Source: an uncultured Lachnospiraceae bacterium
Lineage (GTDB): Bacteria; Bacillota; Clostridia; Lachnospirales; Lachnospiraceae
DNA: 56,891 nt
Direction: 5' to 3'
NCBI GenBank assembly: GCA_910579425.1
Contig: CAJTVL010000024.1
Location: forward strand, 1 to 56,891
In this document: one piece after another, positions 1-7,044 of the stretch
How positions within the stretch are numbered: the stretch's first letter is position 1
Layout of the letters: each line of letters starts with the position of its first letter
Translations under genes and position numbers: made by a program
Notes under the pieces: model-generated
Database searches by the model: none
Seen by the model: the letters and a program-made list of their open reading frames with translations, nothing else
Told to the model about the DNA's origin: nothing

Positions 1-47
1 CGGATTTGGGACTTTCACCCTTTAGAAACGTGCGCTGCCGGGCGCAC
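1..47 (-). mobile_element. 5' end of a group II intron (partial, runs off left edge)
   Basis: Read on the minus strand, the sequence from position 47 downward begins GTGCGCCCGGCA and soon contains GGGTGAAAGTCCC. GTGCG is the classic 5' splice-site start of bacterial group II introns, and the second motif resembles the early domain I segment seen in many of them. The start lies directly after the T-tract of the T-box terminator, the insertion preference known for group IIC introns. The catalytic RNA body and any reverse transcriptase would lie outside the window, so subclass and activity are inference. Confidence 0.65.
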
Positions 48-85
48 AAAAAATCCTGAATTGATTTGAAAAAATCAATTCAGGA
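48..85 (-). terminator. Rho-independent terminator of the T-box
   Basis: Perfect 14-bp stem (54-67 with 72-85) and 4-nt loop, followed on the minus strand by six T residues (53-48). It is the regulated terminator alternative to the T-box antiterminator. Confidence 0.85.
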
Positions 86-290
86 CGAATTACCAAATCC
101 GCGGTGCCACCTGATTTACCGCCCAGGCCCCTGAAAGGGCAAAACCCCTTCGGCCGCTTCAGACGGTCACTTTCGCACTTTTAACCTAAAGCTGATAAAG
201 CTGTTATTCATATGGATTCATTCTGCCGGCTTTCCACCATCCCGGCTCTCTGAAAGCGATAATCCATACTACTCTTCTTCGTCGTCGCTT
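48..290 (-). promoter_or_regulatory. T-box leader, probable tRNA-Asn specificity
   Basis: The minus strand carries the T-box core AGGTGGCACCGCGG at 112-99, followed by a terminator hairpin. Upstream, Stem I signatures are present: AGTA near 268, GAGAGCCGG and GGTGGAAAGCCGGC for the distal part, then GAATAACAGC. GAA plus one base followed by AAC at 205-203 fits the specifier loop, giving an Asn codon. The antiterminator bulge reads TGGC, which pairs with a tRNA ending GCCA, as expected for discriminator G73 of tRNA-Asn. The controlled gene is off the left edge; an asparaginyl-tRNA synthetase or asparagine biosynthesis gene is the natural guess. Confidence 0.85.
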
Positions 291-296
291 TTAGAT

Positions 297-325
297 ATAA
301 TAAAGTAGAATACCGATTTTGTCAA
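297..325 (-). promoter_or_regulatory. Sigma-A promoter of the T-box transcript
   Basis: Minus strand TTGACA (325-320) and TATTAT (302-297) separated by 17 nt. Transcription would start near 290, just upstream of Stem I of the T-box. Confidence 0.7.
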
Positions 326-357
326 TTTATTTTAATTTGTTATTCTTCCCAAAATAC

Positions 358-386
358 TTGGAAAAATACGCTTTGTCATGTATAAT
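358..386 (+). promoter_or_regulatory. Promoter of the MFS transporter gene
   Basis: TTGGAA (358-363) and a perfect TATAAT (381-386) with 17-nt spacing, about 60 nt upstream of the ATG at 449. Confidence 0.6.
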
Positions 387-448
387 ATTCTGTAAAGCTT
401 TGCGTTTTTCAAAATACACTATATTAAATTAAGAAAGTGAGTTACATC

Positions 449-1774
449 ATGAAAAACCTGTCAAACAACAAATGGGTAAGAGCTGCAATACCCGCACTAC
501 TTCTTCACTGCAGCATCGGTACTGTTTATTGCTGGTCCATTTTCAGCCAGGAAATCGCGGATTACATTGGATTTTCCAAGAGCGCTACAGAATGGGCTTT
601 CAGCTTTGCCATCTTCTTTCTTGGCATGTCCGCCGCTTTTCTGGGCAACATTGTGGAAAAGGACATCCACAAATCTTCCCTGATTGCCGCAATCTGCTTT
701 GCCTCAGGGATGGCAGGAGCCGGCTTCTTCATCTGGTACGGCGGTTCCCACCCCGGAAGCATCGTATCCCTTCTGGGCATTTATGTGTGCTACGGCTTCA
801 TCATGGGAATCGGTCTTGGAACCGGTTATCTCTCTCCGGTGAAAACCCTCATGCTCTGGTTTGAGGACCGTAAAGGTCTTGCCACCGGACTTGCAGTGGC
901 AGGCTTCGGCGCCGCCAAGGCAATCGCCAGCCCTATTATGCAGGCTCTGCTTAACTCTCTGGGAGAGGGCGGCATTTACAAAATGTTCCTGATCCTGGCC
1001 GTGGTTTACTTTATTATGATGTTCGTCGGCCATCTTCTTCTCGCCAAGCCCGCCGGCTGGCATGAGCCCTCCTCCAATGAAAAGGGTGCGAGAGCCATTG
1101 ACGTGATCAAAGAAAAACCCGTTACCTTCATCGGTATCTGGATTATGTTCTACTTAAATATCACCTGCGGCCTTGCCCTGATCTCTCAGGAAAAAATGAT
1201 CATCAAGTGTATCGGACTGGTAGGCGCGGTAGGAGTGCTCTCCTCTGTCACCGCCATCTTCAATGCAGGAGGCCGTCTTGGATTCTCTGCGTGGGCAGAT
1301 ACTTTCAAGGACAGAAATACGATTTATAAAATTATTTTCATTCTCTCTATCGTGGCAACCGGGCTGGTAATCCTGACCCAGGGTATCACCAACATGGGAG
1401 CAAATACCCTTTTCATGATCCTGGTACTGATTCTTTTGTTCGTTGTAAATGCCGGTTACGGCGGAGGCTTCAGTAATGTGCCTACCCTCCTTTCCGACCA
1501 TTACGGCATGAAAAATATCAGCGCTATTCACGGCATTACCCTTTCCGCATGGGCTTTTGCCGGCCTTACCGGAAACCAGATGGCTACCTTTATTGTGAAT
1601 CACTTCGGCTCTGAGGTAGAATTAAGCCATGCGCTGGCTGACGGGACCACGGAGATCATCAAAGTGAATCCCTCCGGCTATCAGATGGTACTGTATGTAA
1701 CTCTGGTACTGTACATAGTTGCCGCCGTGATCTGCTTTACCATGGTTGGAAAAAAATCAGAGAAGAAGAACTAA
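449..1774 (+). CDS. MFS transporter, oxalate/formate antiporter (OFA) family
   Basis: A 441-residue polytopic membrane protein with about 12 hydrophobic segments. The N-terminus, with LHCSIGTVYCWSIFS followed by a long first helix, and the mid-protein GTGYLSPVKTLMLWF segment are typical of OFA-family (TC 2.A.1.11) major facilitator transporters. OFA members exchange small carboxylates such as oxalate and formate, but many Firmicute members have no known substrate, so none is assigned. The ATG at 449 is preferred over an in-frame GTG at 437 because AAGTGAG lies just upstream of the ATG and nothing comparable precedes the GTG. The gene is monocistronic, with its own promoter and a strong terminator, and diverges from the T-box. 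Confidence 0.88.
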   Translation: MKNLSNNKWVRAAIPALLLHCSIGTVYCWSIFSQEIADYIGFSKSATEWAFSFAIFFLGMSAAFLGNIVEKDIHKSSLIAAICFASGMAGAGFFIWYGGSHPGSIVSLLGIYVCYGFIMGIGLGTGYLSPVKTLMLWFEDRKGLATGLAVAGFGAAKAIASPIMQALLNSLGEGGIYKMFLILAVVYFIMMFVGHLLLAKPAGWHEPSSNEKGARAIDVIKEKPVTFIGIWIMFYLNITCGLALISQEKMIIKCIGLVGAVGVLSSVTAIFNAGGRLGFSAWADTFKDRNTIYKIIFILSIVATGLVILTQGITNMGANTLFMILVLILLFVVNAGYGGGFSNVPTLLSDHYGMKNISAIHGITLSAWAFAGLTGNQMATFIVNHFGSEVELSHALADGTTEIIKVNPSGYQMVLYVTLVLYIVAAVICFTMVGKKSEKKN

Positions 1775-1804
1775 TTCTTTAAAATGTGCGCCGCAAGGCG
1801 CATA

Positions 1805-1854
1805 AGAAATCCCTCTAAATTGCTGCGGGGCAGTTTAGAGGGATTTCTTTTTTT
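1805..1854 (+). terminator. Terminator after the MFS gene
   Basis: A 15-bp inverted repeat (1805-1819 with 1834-1848) followed by a T-rich tail. It lies between convergent genes and may serve both strands. A small GCGCC hairpin precedes it at about 1785-1801. Confidence 0.8.
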
Positions 1855-1886
1855 ATATGTGTTTGGCGATTCCGCAGATACCGCCC

Positions 1887-3569
1887 TTACAATTTCTTAA
1901 GCTCCTCCATCATTGCAGTCCTTCCCCTGTATTCCCTTTCCCAGAATTCAACAATTTCTTTTACCTTCTTTTCCCCGCCTTCTATCTTTTTCATCCTCCG
2001 CAGGATTCCCACCCATTCCTGATAACGGCTTCTGTTCGCAGTATGCCTTGCCATCTGATTTACTTCATCCGCATATTTCGAAAGAACCTGCGCCGGATAC
2101 TCTCCCACCAAAACCTTCTCATATCTCCACAGCTCCTGCAGCCCCCTGGACTGCAAAACATGAGCAAGCAGTCTGTTATATAGCTTCTCTTCCTCATACA
2201 AACGTTCCACATGTGCATAGGACGGAAGCTGCTCAAACAAATCTTCCCTGATTTTTTGCCATTCCTGCTGTGAATAAAGCTTTTTTAATTCCTTAAAATA
2301 TTCCAGGCTTCCGGCATCGTCCCTCACAACCAGATTCCATAGCTGCTGCCTGTACTCCTCCTGCCTGCCGCTGATTCGGTACACCTCTTTCAGGCTGCGG
2401 CTATGATCTCTGATCAGTCCCGGCATTTTTGAGTCCATCTGGATGCTCTCCTTCAAAGCCGCCACCGCCTCATCATATCTCTTGCGTTTCATACATTCTG
2501 AAATGAAAAGCTTTCTGACATCGGCAAATTCCCAGTTTTCCCTGCAATACCGCAGAATCTCCTCCATTGGGCTCTTGCATTCTTTCATCAGCTCAATATG
2601 GTGCAGCGCCCACTTTCCTCCATAATAACCGGCGCTCCAACTGTCCTCTGCTCCCCTTTTAGCTTTCTGCACCCTATCGTCAGAATATTTCAGCTTCTCC
2701 TTAAGAAATTCTTTCTCCTTAAAATCTTCTATAAATATCTGTTCGACGCAATCCTCCATATAATCGGCCACAGCCCCTTCCAGACATTTCATAAACCATT
2801 GAAACATTGTCCTTTTAAGGTTATACTCCGCATTCTCCAGGATCTCTTCCCAGATCTCCATACACGCATCTGCAAATATTTCCGTTGCGCCGTCCGAATC
2901 GTCCATCTCAATACTTCCCACTTCCGTAAATATATAACCGGTAAGCTCAAATGCGCTCAGATATTCTTCATTGTCCAGCATCGTCCTGACATCATAATAC
3001 AAATACTCTTCCAGCTCCCGGATAAAACTTCCTGCGCTGTGATAATCTATAAACCCGCCACGCCCCGCATATTTACGGATCGTGGCATCCACCTGCTTTT
3101 TATAACGCTGTAAATCAGCCCTGGACACTTCCGGATGAGTCAATGTCCTGAAACGCGAGAACAGCTTTTCGTCACTACGCAGAATTTCCGCGAGAAACCC
3201 CCTGACTTCCAACTCCTCAGCCTGTTCTATTGTCATCCACACCTCATCCTGCTTCTGTCCGGTTTCTGAATCTTCCTCCTCCATCCCCTCGGAATTTTTA
3301 TAATCTCCATTTTCCCACTCAAACAAGACAGCCGCCATATGTTTGCAGTTTGCCCCGGAATCGGCATAAGGGCAGGAGCAAAACATACTTTTTATTTTAC
3401 CCTTTTCCCTGTCTCCATCCAGATTAATTAAAACCTCATAGTCGTCTGTCCCACACACAGTTGCCATTATTGTATTATTCCGAACCTTCAAGTCCTCTAC
3501 CGCTGCGTCACAATAATAGTTGTACCCCCTGTTGATGATATGTACATCAAAAAGCTCCTGCCAGTTCAT
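1887..3569 (-). CDS. SWIM zinc-finger domain protein
   Basis: A 560-residue cytoplasmic protein. Near residues 64-80 it has CSCPYADSGANCKHMAAVL, the CxCx(n)CxH pattern of SWIM zinc fingers, which bind DNA or protein partners. The remainder is a long, charged helical region with repeated Trp/Tyr/Glu-rich stretches resembling a helical repeat scaffold, with no catalytic motif that I recognise. GACGGGAG precedes the ATG, supporting the start. Neighbours give no pathway context: it is convergent with the MFS gene and downstream of a glycyl-radical gene on the same strand, but with its own extended -10 promoter. Cellular role unknown. Confidence 0.8.
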   Translation of the reverse strand: MNWQELFDVHIINRGYNYYCDAAVEDLKVRNNTIMATVCGTDDYEVLINLDGDREKGKIKSMFCSCPYADSGANCKHMAAVLFEWENGDYKNSEGMEEEDSETGQKQDEVWMTIEQAEELEVRGFLAEILRSDEKLFSRFRTLTHPEVSRADLQRYKKQVDATIRKYAGRGGFIDYHSAGSFIRELEEYLYYDVRTMLDNEEYLSAFELTGYIFTEVGSIEMDDSDGATEIFADACMEIWEEILENAEYNLKRTMFQWFMKCLEGAVADYMEDCVEQIFIEDFKEKEFLKEKLKYSDDRVQKAKRGAEDSWSAGYYGGKWALHHIELMKECKSPMEEILRYCRENWEFADVRKLFISECMKRKRYDEAVAALKESIQMDSKMPGLIRDHSRSLKEVYRISGRQEEYRQQLWNLVVRDDAGSLEYFKELKKLYSQQEWQKIREDLFEQLPSYAHVERLYEEEKLYNRLLAHVLQSRGLQELWRYEKVLVGEYPAQVLSKYADEVNQMARHTANRSRYQEWVGILRRMKKIEGGEKKVKEIVEFWEREYRGRTAMMEELKKL

Positions 3570-3628
3570 TTTCGTTTCTCCCGTCCTGATTTTGTTTTTC
3601 TGTGTCTGCGCATGCGTCAGTGTGCTTC

Positions 3629-3637
3629 ATTATACCA
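3629..3637 (-). promoter_or_regulatory. Extended -10 promoter of the SWIM gene
   Basis: The minus strand shows TGGTATAAT, an extended -10 element (TATAAT at 3634-3629), about 60 nt upstream of the SWIM start. No good -35 box is visible, which is usual for extended -10 promoters. Confidence 0.5.
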
Positions 3638-3730
3638 TAATCCAACTGCCAAATGGAGGTAAAATATCATATTTCGTCGGCTACCCCTGCAACTTTTACA
3701 GGAGTACTTTTCAAAAAAGAGTAATAAATT

Positions 3731-3763
3731 TAAAACCCCCGCGAAGTCTGGCTCCACGGAGGT
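3731..3763 (-). terminator. Terminator after the glycyl-radical gene
   Basis: A 9-bp stem including G-T pairs (3735-3743 with 3755-3763), followed on the minus strand by a T/A-rich tail. Confidence 0.5.
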
Positions 3764-3813
3764 CTCTTTTGACATTTTTATTATTCAGGCTGTATGAAAG
3801 TTGAACCGCTCTC

Positions 3814-4053
3814 TCAGATCGCTTCATGGAAGGTTCTGGAAATCACGTCAGCCTGCTGTTCCGGTGTCAGCTTAATAAAGTTTACCGCATATCCGGACAC
3901 GCGGATGGTAAGCTGAGGATAATTCTCCGGATGCTTCTGAGCATCCAGTAACATATCCCTGTTCAGGACATTCACATTCAAATGATGTCCGCCTTTCTGT
4001 GCATATCCATCCAAAAGACCTACTAAATTATCAACCTGTGCTGTGTTTGACAT
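3814..4053 (-). CDS. grcA: Autonomous glycyl radical cofactor-like protein (GrcA/YfiD type)
   Basis: A 79-residue protein that is essentially the C-terminal glycyl-radical domain of pyruvate formate-lyase standing alone. RVSGYAVNFIKLT at residues 51-63 places the radical glycine at Gly54. In E. coli the equivalent YfiD/GrcA (about 127 residues) replaces the oxygen-cleaved tail of PFL and restores activity. This version is shorter and lacks most of the YfiD N-terminal extension. AAAGGAGC precedes the ATG. A Crp/Fnr-type operator sits upstream and the next gene upstream encodes a Crp/Fnr regulator, which suggests stress or redox control. No complete PFL gene is in the window, so its partner must be elsewhere. 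Confidence 0.85.
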   Translation of the reverse strand: MSNTAQVDNLVGLLDGYAQKGGHHLNVNVLNRDMLLDAQKHPENYPQLTIRVSGYAVNFIKLTPEQQADVISRTFHEAI

Positions 4054-4124
4054 AATATTTGCTCCTTTCCCATACGCTAAAAATACAACTCTTAAAAGTG
4101 CTTCCTGTTCTCTTTATGAATTTA

Positions 4125-4166
4125 TCATACGGCTTTCTTCTCAAAAAATCTGTAACATTGGTTACA
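4125..4166 (-). promoter_or_regulatory. Crp/Fnr-type operator and promoter of grcA
   Basis: The palindrome TGTAACATTGGTTACA (4151-4166) has perfect 6-bp arms and the geometry of Crp/Fnr-family sites, close to GTAAC-N4-GTTAC motifs described for HcpR-like regulators. The minus-strand -10 candidate TATGAT is at 4130-4125. A start near 4118 puts the palindrome centre at about -41, the class II activator position. No good -35 box is present, as expected for an activated promoter. Confidence 0.65.
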
Positions 4167-4208
4167 CTCTAAAATTTTTTATGTATTTCTGCAAGAACAA
4201 TTTTTGCC

Positions 4209-4880
4209 TCATCCATACAACATTTCTACCGCATCCCTATCGCATATTCTGATCGATTTTCTCCCTACCTCAATCAGCCCGTCCTTCTGCATCTTCATCA
4301 GCTCCCTGGATAAAGACGGCCTTGCCACCCCAAGAAAATCCGCAAGCTGTTCCCGGTTCATATGCAGTTCTACCAAAGCGTTCTCATCCATAGAGTCGAT
4401 CAGCCAGATGGCGATCCTTTCCCTGAGAGATGAGGTACTTACGATGTGAAGCTTTCTGGTGATCCGGAAATTATTTTCGGATAAAATCTCCAACATGTTT
4501 TGCGTAAGCTGCTTGTGATGGTCGCAGGCATTTGTACAGAAATGATAGAAGAAATCCCACGGCATTTCCAGCACCGACACATCCGTGACCGCTACGGCAT
4601 CATACCAGTAGTGCTTTTTGTCCCCAAACAAAAAGATTTCTCCGAATACGTTTCCCGGTTCCACCAGATACAGCACGTCTCTTTTTCCGGAGGTAAAATC
4701 CTTACAAATCTGCACCTGTCCGGCAAGCAGAAGAAACAGCCGGGAGGGTATTCCGCCCTGCTCAAAAATGTATGTACCGGACGAATATTCCTTTTTTCTC
4801 GATTTGGAGCATTTTAAAATCCGTTCCGTTTCCTTGTCTGTGATCATTTGAAATAATTTTGATGACGCAAGATTTTCCAT
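4209..4880 (-). CDS. Crp/Fnr family transcriptional regulator
   Basis: A 223-residue regulator with an N-terminal cyclic-nucleotide-binding-like beta-barrel (about 15-130, with FEQGGIPSRLFLLLAGQVQI and GNVFGEIFLFG) and a C-terminal winged helix (about 155-215, recognition helix near LADFLGVARPSLSRELMKM). The four cysteines of an E. coli FNR-type Fe-S sensor are not present, so oxygen sensing by that route is unlikely; haem, NO or a ligand are alternatives. I chose the ATG at 4880 because TAAGGAC lies 9 nt upstream; the ORF opens further upstream without a ribosome binding site. It precedes grcA on the same strand, and the palindrome between them makes grcA a likely target. Confidence 0.88.
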   Translation of the reverse strand: MENLASSKLFQMITDKETERILKCSKSRKKEYSSGTYIFEQGGIPSRLFLLLAGQVQICKDFTSGKRDVLYLVEPGNVFGEIFLFGDKKHYWYDAVAVTDVSVLEMPWDFFYHFCTNACDHHKQLTQNMLEILSENNFRITRKLHIVSTSSLRERIAIWLIDSMDENALVELHMNREQLADFLGVARPSLSRELMKMQKDGLIEVGRKSIRICDRDAVEMLYG

Positions 4881-4950
4881 AACAGCACTGTCCTTACTTA
4901 AAATTTTATTTGGGCCCGCAACGGGCTGCATTGCACGACGGCCCGCAGAG

Positions 4951-5637
4951 TCAGCGATAAAAATCCATCCCTTCCCTGGCCTCTTTTAACCTTTCGTAAA
5001 ACTGTCCATAAAATTCCGCTTCCTTTGCCTGCGCGGAAAGGCTCTCATAAAGCTTAACGAAAAAACCGTTCAGAAGAAACAGGTTTATGCTTTTTATCAT
5101 CTCGTCGCTTTCCGTTTCCCTGATGACTGCCTGCACATCCTTTAAAAAGTAATGCCAGTCCTTTACATAAGCCTCATATCTCTCAATCTGGGGAACTCCC
5201 AGCCATTTTTTCACCTTAACCTTCGTCTTGCCCGGATGCGGGCATTCATGCACCTGCAAAAAATACTGAAAGTCCCCGTCCTCATAAATCCTCCCCAGAG
5301 GGAACATTCTGCAGAAGCCCGGACGGAAATCATGGATACTGCATCTTCCTTCTTCGTCCAAAAAGCCGCAGCAGTCTTTCTTCTGCATCTTTAAATTGGG
5401 CAAAATAATCCCGTCAACCACATTCAGCTCGATATAGTTCCTCATAAGCTCCTCGAAAGTAATCTTAAGGCCGGCTTCCAGGCAGTAAATATCGTAAGGA
5501 TCCAAAATGATAGAACTCCCCATGCCCCGGCAGCACTGAGAACAGCCCGCGCAGTCATTGCATCCTGTTTTTACCATATCATTTGCCGAGTAACGCTTTC
5601 CGTCCGATATTTGCTTTAAATCAATTTCCCTCTCCAT
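4951..5637 (-). CDS. YkgJ-family cysteine cluster protein
   Basis: A 228-residue soluble protein. GCNDCAGCSQCCRGMG near residues 25-40 and later cysteines (CCGFLDEEGRCSIHDFRPGFCRMFP, split across about 89-113) match the YkgJ/Fe-S cluster-binding CxxxCxxCC family, thought to coordinate a metal or Fe-S cluster; the enzymatic role is generally unknown. The C-terminal 100 residues are helical. AAGGAGCA precedes the ATG. It is followed after 70 nt by the Crp/Fnr gene, with a small GCCCG hairpin between them, so the two may form a leaky operon, fitting a shared redox theme (inference). Confidence 0.75.
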   Translation of the reverse strand: MEREIDLKQISDGKRYSANDMVKTGCNDCAGCSQCCRGMGSSIILDPYDIYCLEAGLKITFEELMRNYIELNVVDGIILPNLKMQKKDCCGFLDEEGRCSIHDFRPGFCRMFPLGRIYEDGDFQYFLQVHECPHPGKTKVKVKKWLGVPQIERYEAYVKDWHYFLKDVQAVIRETESDEMIKSINLFLLNGFFVKLYESLSAQAKEAEFYGQFYERLKEAREGMDFYR

Positions 5638-5647
5638 GGTGTGCTCC

Positions 5648-6229
5648 TTACTTCCAGTATAGATTCACCTTTTCCAAAGCAGTATCTCTGTCTGCCCCGC
5701 AGACCTCTATCACTTCCTGAACTGCCTGTTCCTTTCCTGCATTTAATCTCTGACAGACCGCTATGACGGAACGGATGGCATTCTCCTGCGCTTCTTCTTG
5801 TGTCCTTTGCGCTTCTTCTTGTGCCCTTTGCGCTTCCTCTCGTACCCTTTGCGCTTCCGCCCTTGCCTGGGCCGTATTGCGCCGCTCAGCCTGTATATCC
5901 ATTTTTTCTATATTTTCAAACAAATATCCCATTCTGCGCTCCTTCACTCTGCTCACGCATTCCTGCATCTCTTCCTCCGTAGCCCCTATCTTTACACACA
6001 GGCTTTCCATTACAGATGCGATTATATCAAGAATTGCCTCCGGAGTGTCTTTCACTATATCGTTAAGTTTTTCCCGGGGAAGCTTCAAAAATTCGGAGAG
6101 ATCTACAGTATCCTGTATCTTATTAAAAAGCATAATCAAGGACATCTCGTCGCCCCGGGCAAGTAATTCTTCATTGCTGTAATCATGGAGCCGTACTACC
6201 TCATAGTGATTCCTGCCTGCCTTCTTCTT
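5648..6229 (-). pseudogene. C-terminal remnant of a Rpn-family (PD-(D/E)XK) nuclease/transposase-like protein
   Basis: The open frame reads in from about 6229 (RNHYEVVRLHDYSNEELL...), so the ATG at 6145 is internal rather than a true start. The sequence resembles the C-terminal half of Rpn recombination-promoting nuclease / putative transposase proteins, including the LMLFNKIQ-like helix and a Glu/Ala/Gln coiled coil. The N-terminal nuclease core is absent, and an in-frame stop at 6232-6230 closes the upstream side. The coiled coil is encoded by a 21-nt tandem repeat. A shortened protein of up to 165 residues from 6145 could still be made, but it would lack the nuclease site. Confidence 0.7.
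5788..5870. repeat. 21-bp tandem repeat in the Rpn remnant
   Basis: Three full 21-nt units (5788-5808, 5809-5829, 5830-5850) and a partial fourth. On the minus strand they encode a repeated Ala-Gln-Arg-x-x-Glu-Glu heptad of a coiled coil. Copy number is likely to vary by slippage. Confidence 0.75.
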
Positions 6230-6515
6230 TCATTCAGTTTCCTCCTGTCTGTGATTGTCCGCTCAGGCAGGAGAAATGTCTTTTCGCCTGCCCGCAGTTT
6301 CCTGTTCAAATGCTTTGAATTAATGGCGAAAAGCCAGAACTCAAGAATAAAAAGAAATGAGACACATGATAATCTCTGAAATCCGTTATGTGTCTGTATG
6401 CTTTTTGATAACACTCTCACTATAACATACCGATAATCTCTCTGCAAGTAAATTTTGCTGCTTGGAAGATATTTTTAAATGCTACTATCAAACTTTTAGT
6501 CCAATCGCACATAAT

Positions 6516-6559
6516 AAGGCACTGCTCCTGGAATATGTCCATTCCCCGGGCAGTGCCTT
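6516..6559 (-). terminator. Terminator candidate after the superoxide reductase gene
   Basis: Perfect 10-bp inverted repeat (AAGGCACTGC and its complement) with a 24-nt loop, followed on the minus strand by TTATTATG. The rest of 6230-6515 holds no gene that I can support. Confidence 0.5.
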
Positions 6560-6585
6560 AAATTCATACCGTTTCTTTTCCTGTT

Positions 6586-6966
6586 TTACCCGATCTTCGT
6601 CTTCCAGAACCCATGCAGATTACAGTAAGCGTAAGCGGCAAGGGCCGTATCTCCCTGAGACAGTACGAATTCCCCTACGGGCTCGCTGCTGGGGCTTAGC
6701 TTGACAAACTGCCCGCCTTTTTGGGTTTCCAGAAAAATCCATCCAATGCTGTGCTCCTCCGTCATGGGATGGAAAACGCTTCCTACCTTCACGGTGATTT
6801 TATTTCCGTCCTTTTCCACCACCGGAAGATGCTTCTCCCCGGCCCCCTCCGCGGTACTGCTGTCGAGAAGGTGATACCCCTCCTTAAGGCAGCCTTTCAG
6901 ATTCTCCTTCTTACCTGTAATTAAATATAAAATTTCTTCACTGTTTCTTAAAAATATCGGTTCCAT
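6586..6966 (-). CDS. Superoxide reductase (desulfoferrodoxin family) lacking centre I cysteines
   Basis: A 126-residue protein that reduces superoxide to peroxide without making oxygen, a typical defence of anaerobes. The catalytic Fe(His)4Cys site is intact: His46 (EKHLPVV), His66 and His72 (FHPMTEEH), and Cys115/His118 (CNLHG). The N-terminal 40 residues occupy the position of the desulforedoxin-like domain, but the paired CxxC cysteines are gone (only Cys26 remains), so the second, rubredoxin-like iron of two-iron desulfoferrodoxins cannot form. AAAGGAGT precedes the ATG by 9 nt. Electrons probably come from rubredoxin or another small donor encoded elsewhere. Confidence 0.88.
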   Translation of the reverse strand: MEPIFLRNSEEILYLITGKKENLKGCLKEGYHLLDSSTAEGAGEKHLPVVEKDGNKITVKVGSVFHPMTEEHSIGWIFLETQKGGQFVKLSPSSEPVGEFVLSQGDTALAAYAYCNLHGFWKTKIG

Positions 6967-7044
6967 GTCTGAATACTCCTTTCAAAAATTTTTTATGCGT
7001 ACCCCCGCATTCCTGATCCGTGAATAACCTCTATTTCTCTTTTG

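Noticed and set aside
5788..5870. Tandem 21-bp units as a possible CRISPR array.
   Set aside because: Units are directly adjacent without spacers, in frame with a coiled-coil coding sequence.
6196..6447. An 83-codon minus-strand frame beside the Rpn remnant.
   Set aside because: No ribosome binding site, no recognisable motif, and it overlaps the Rpn frame in a different phase; most likely noncoding or degraded sequence.
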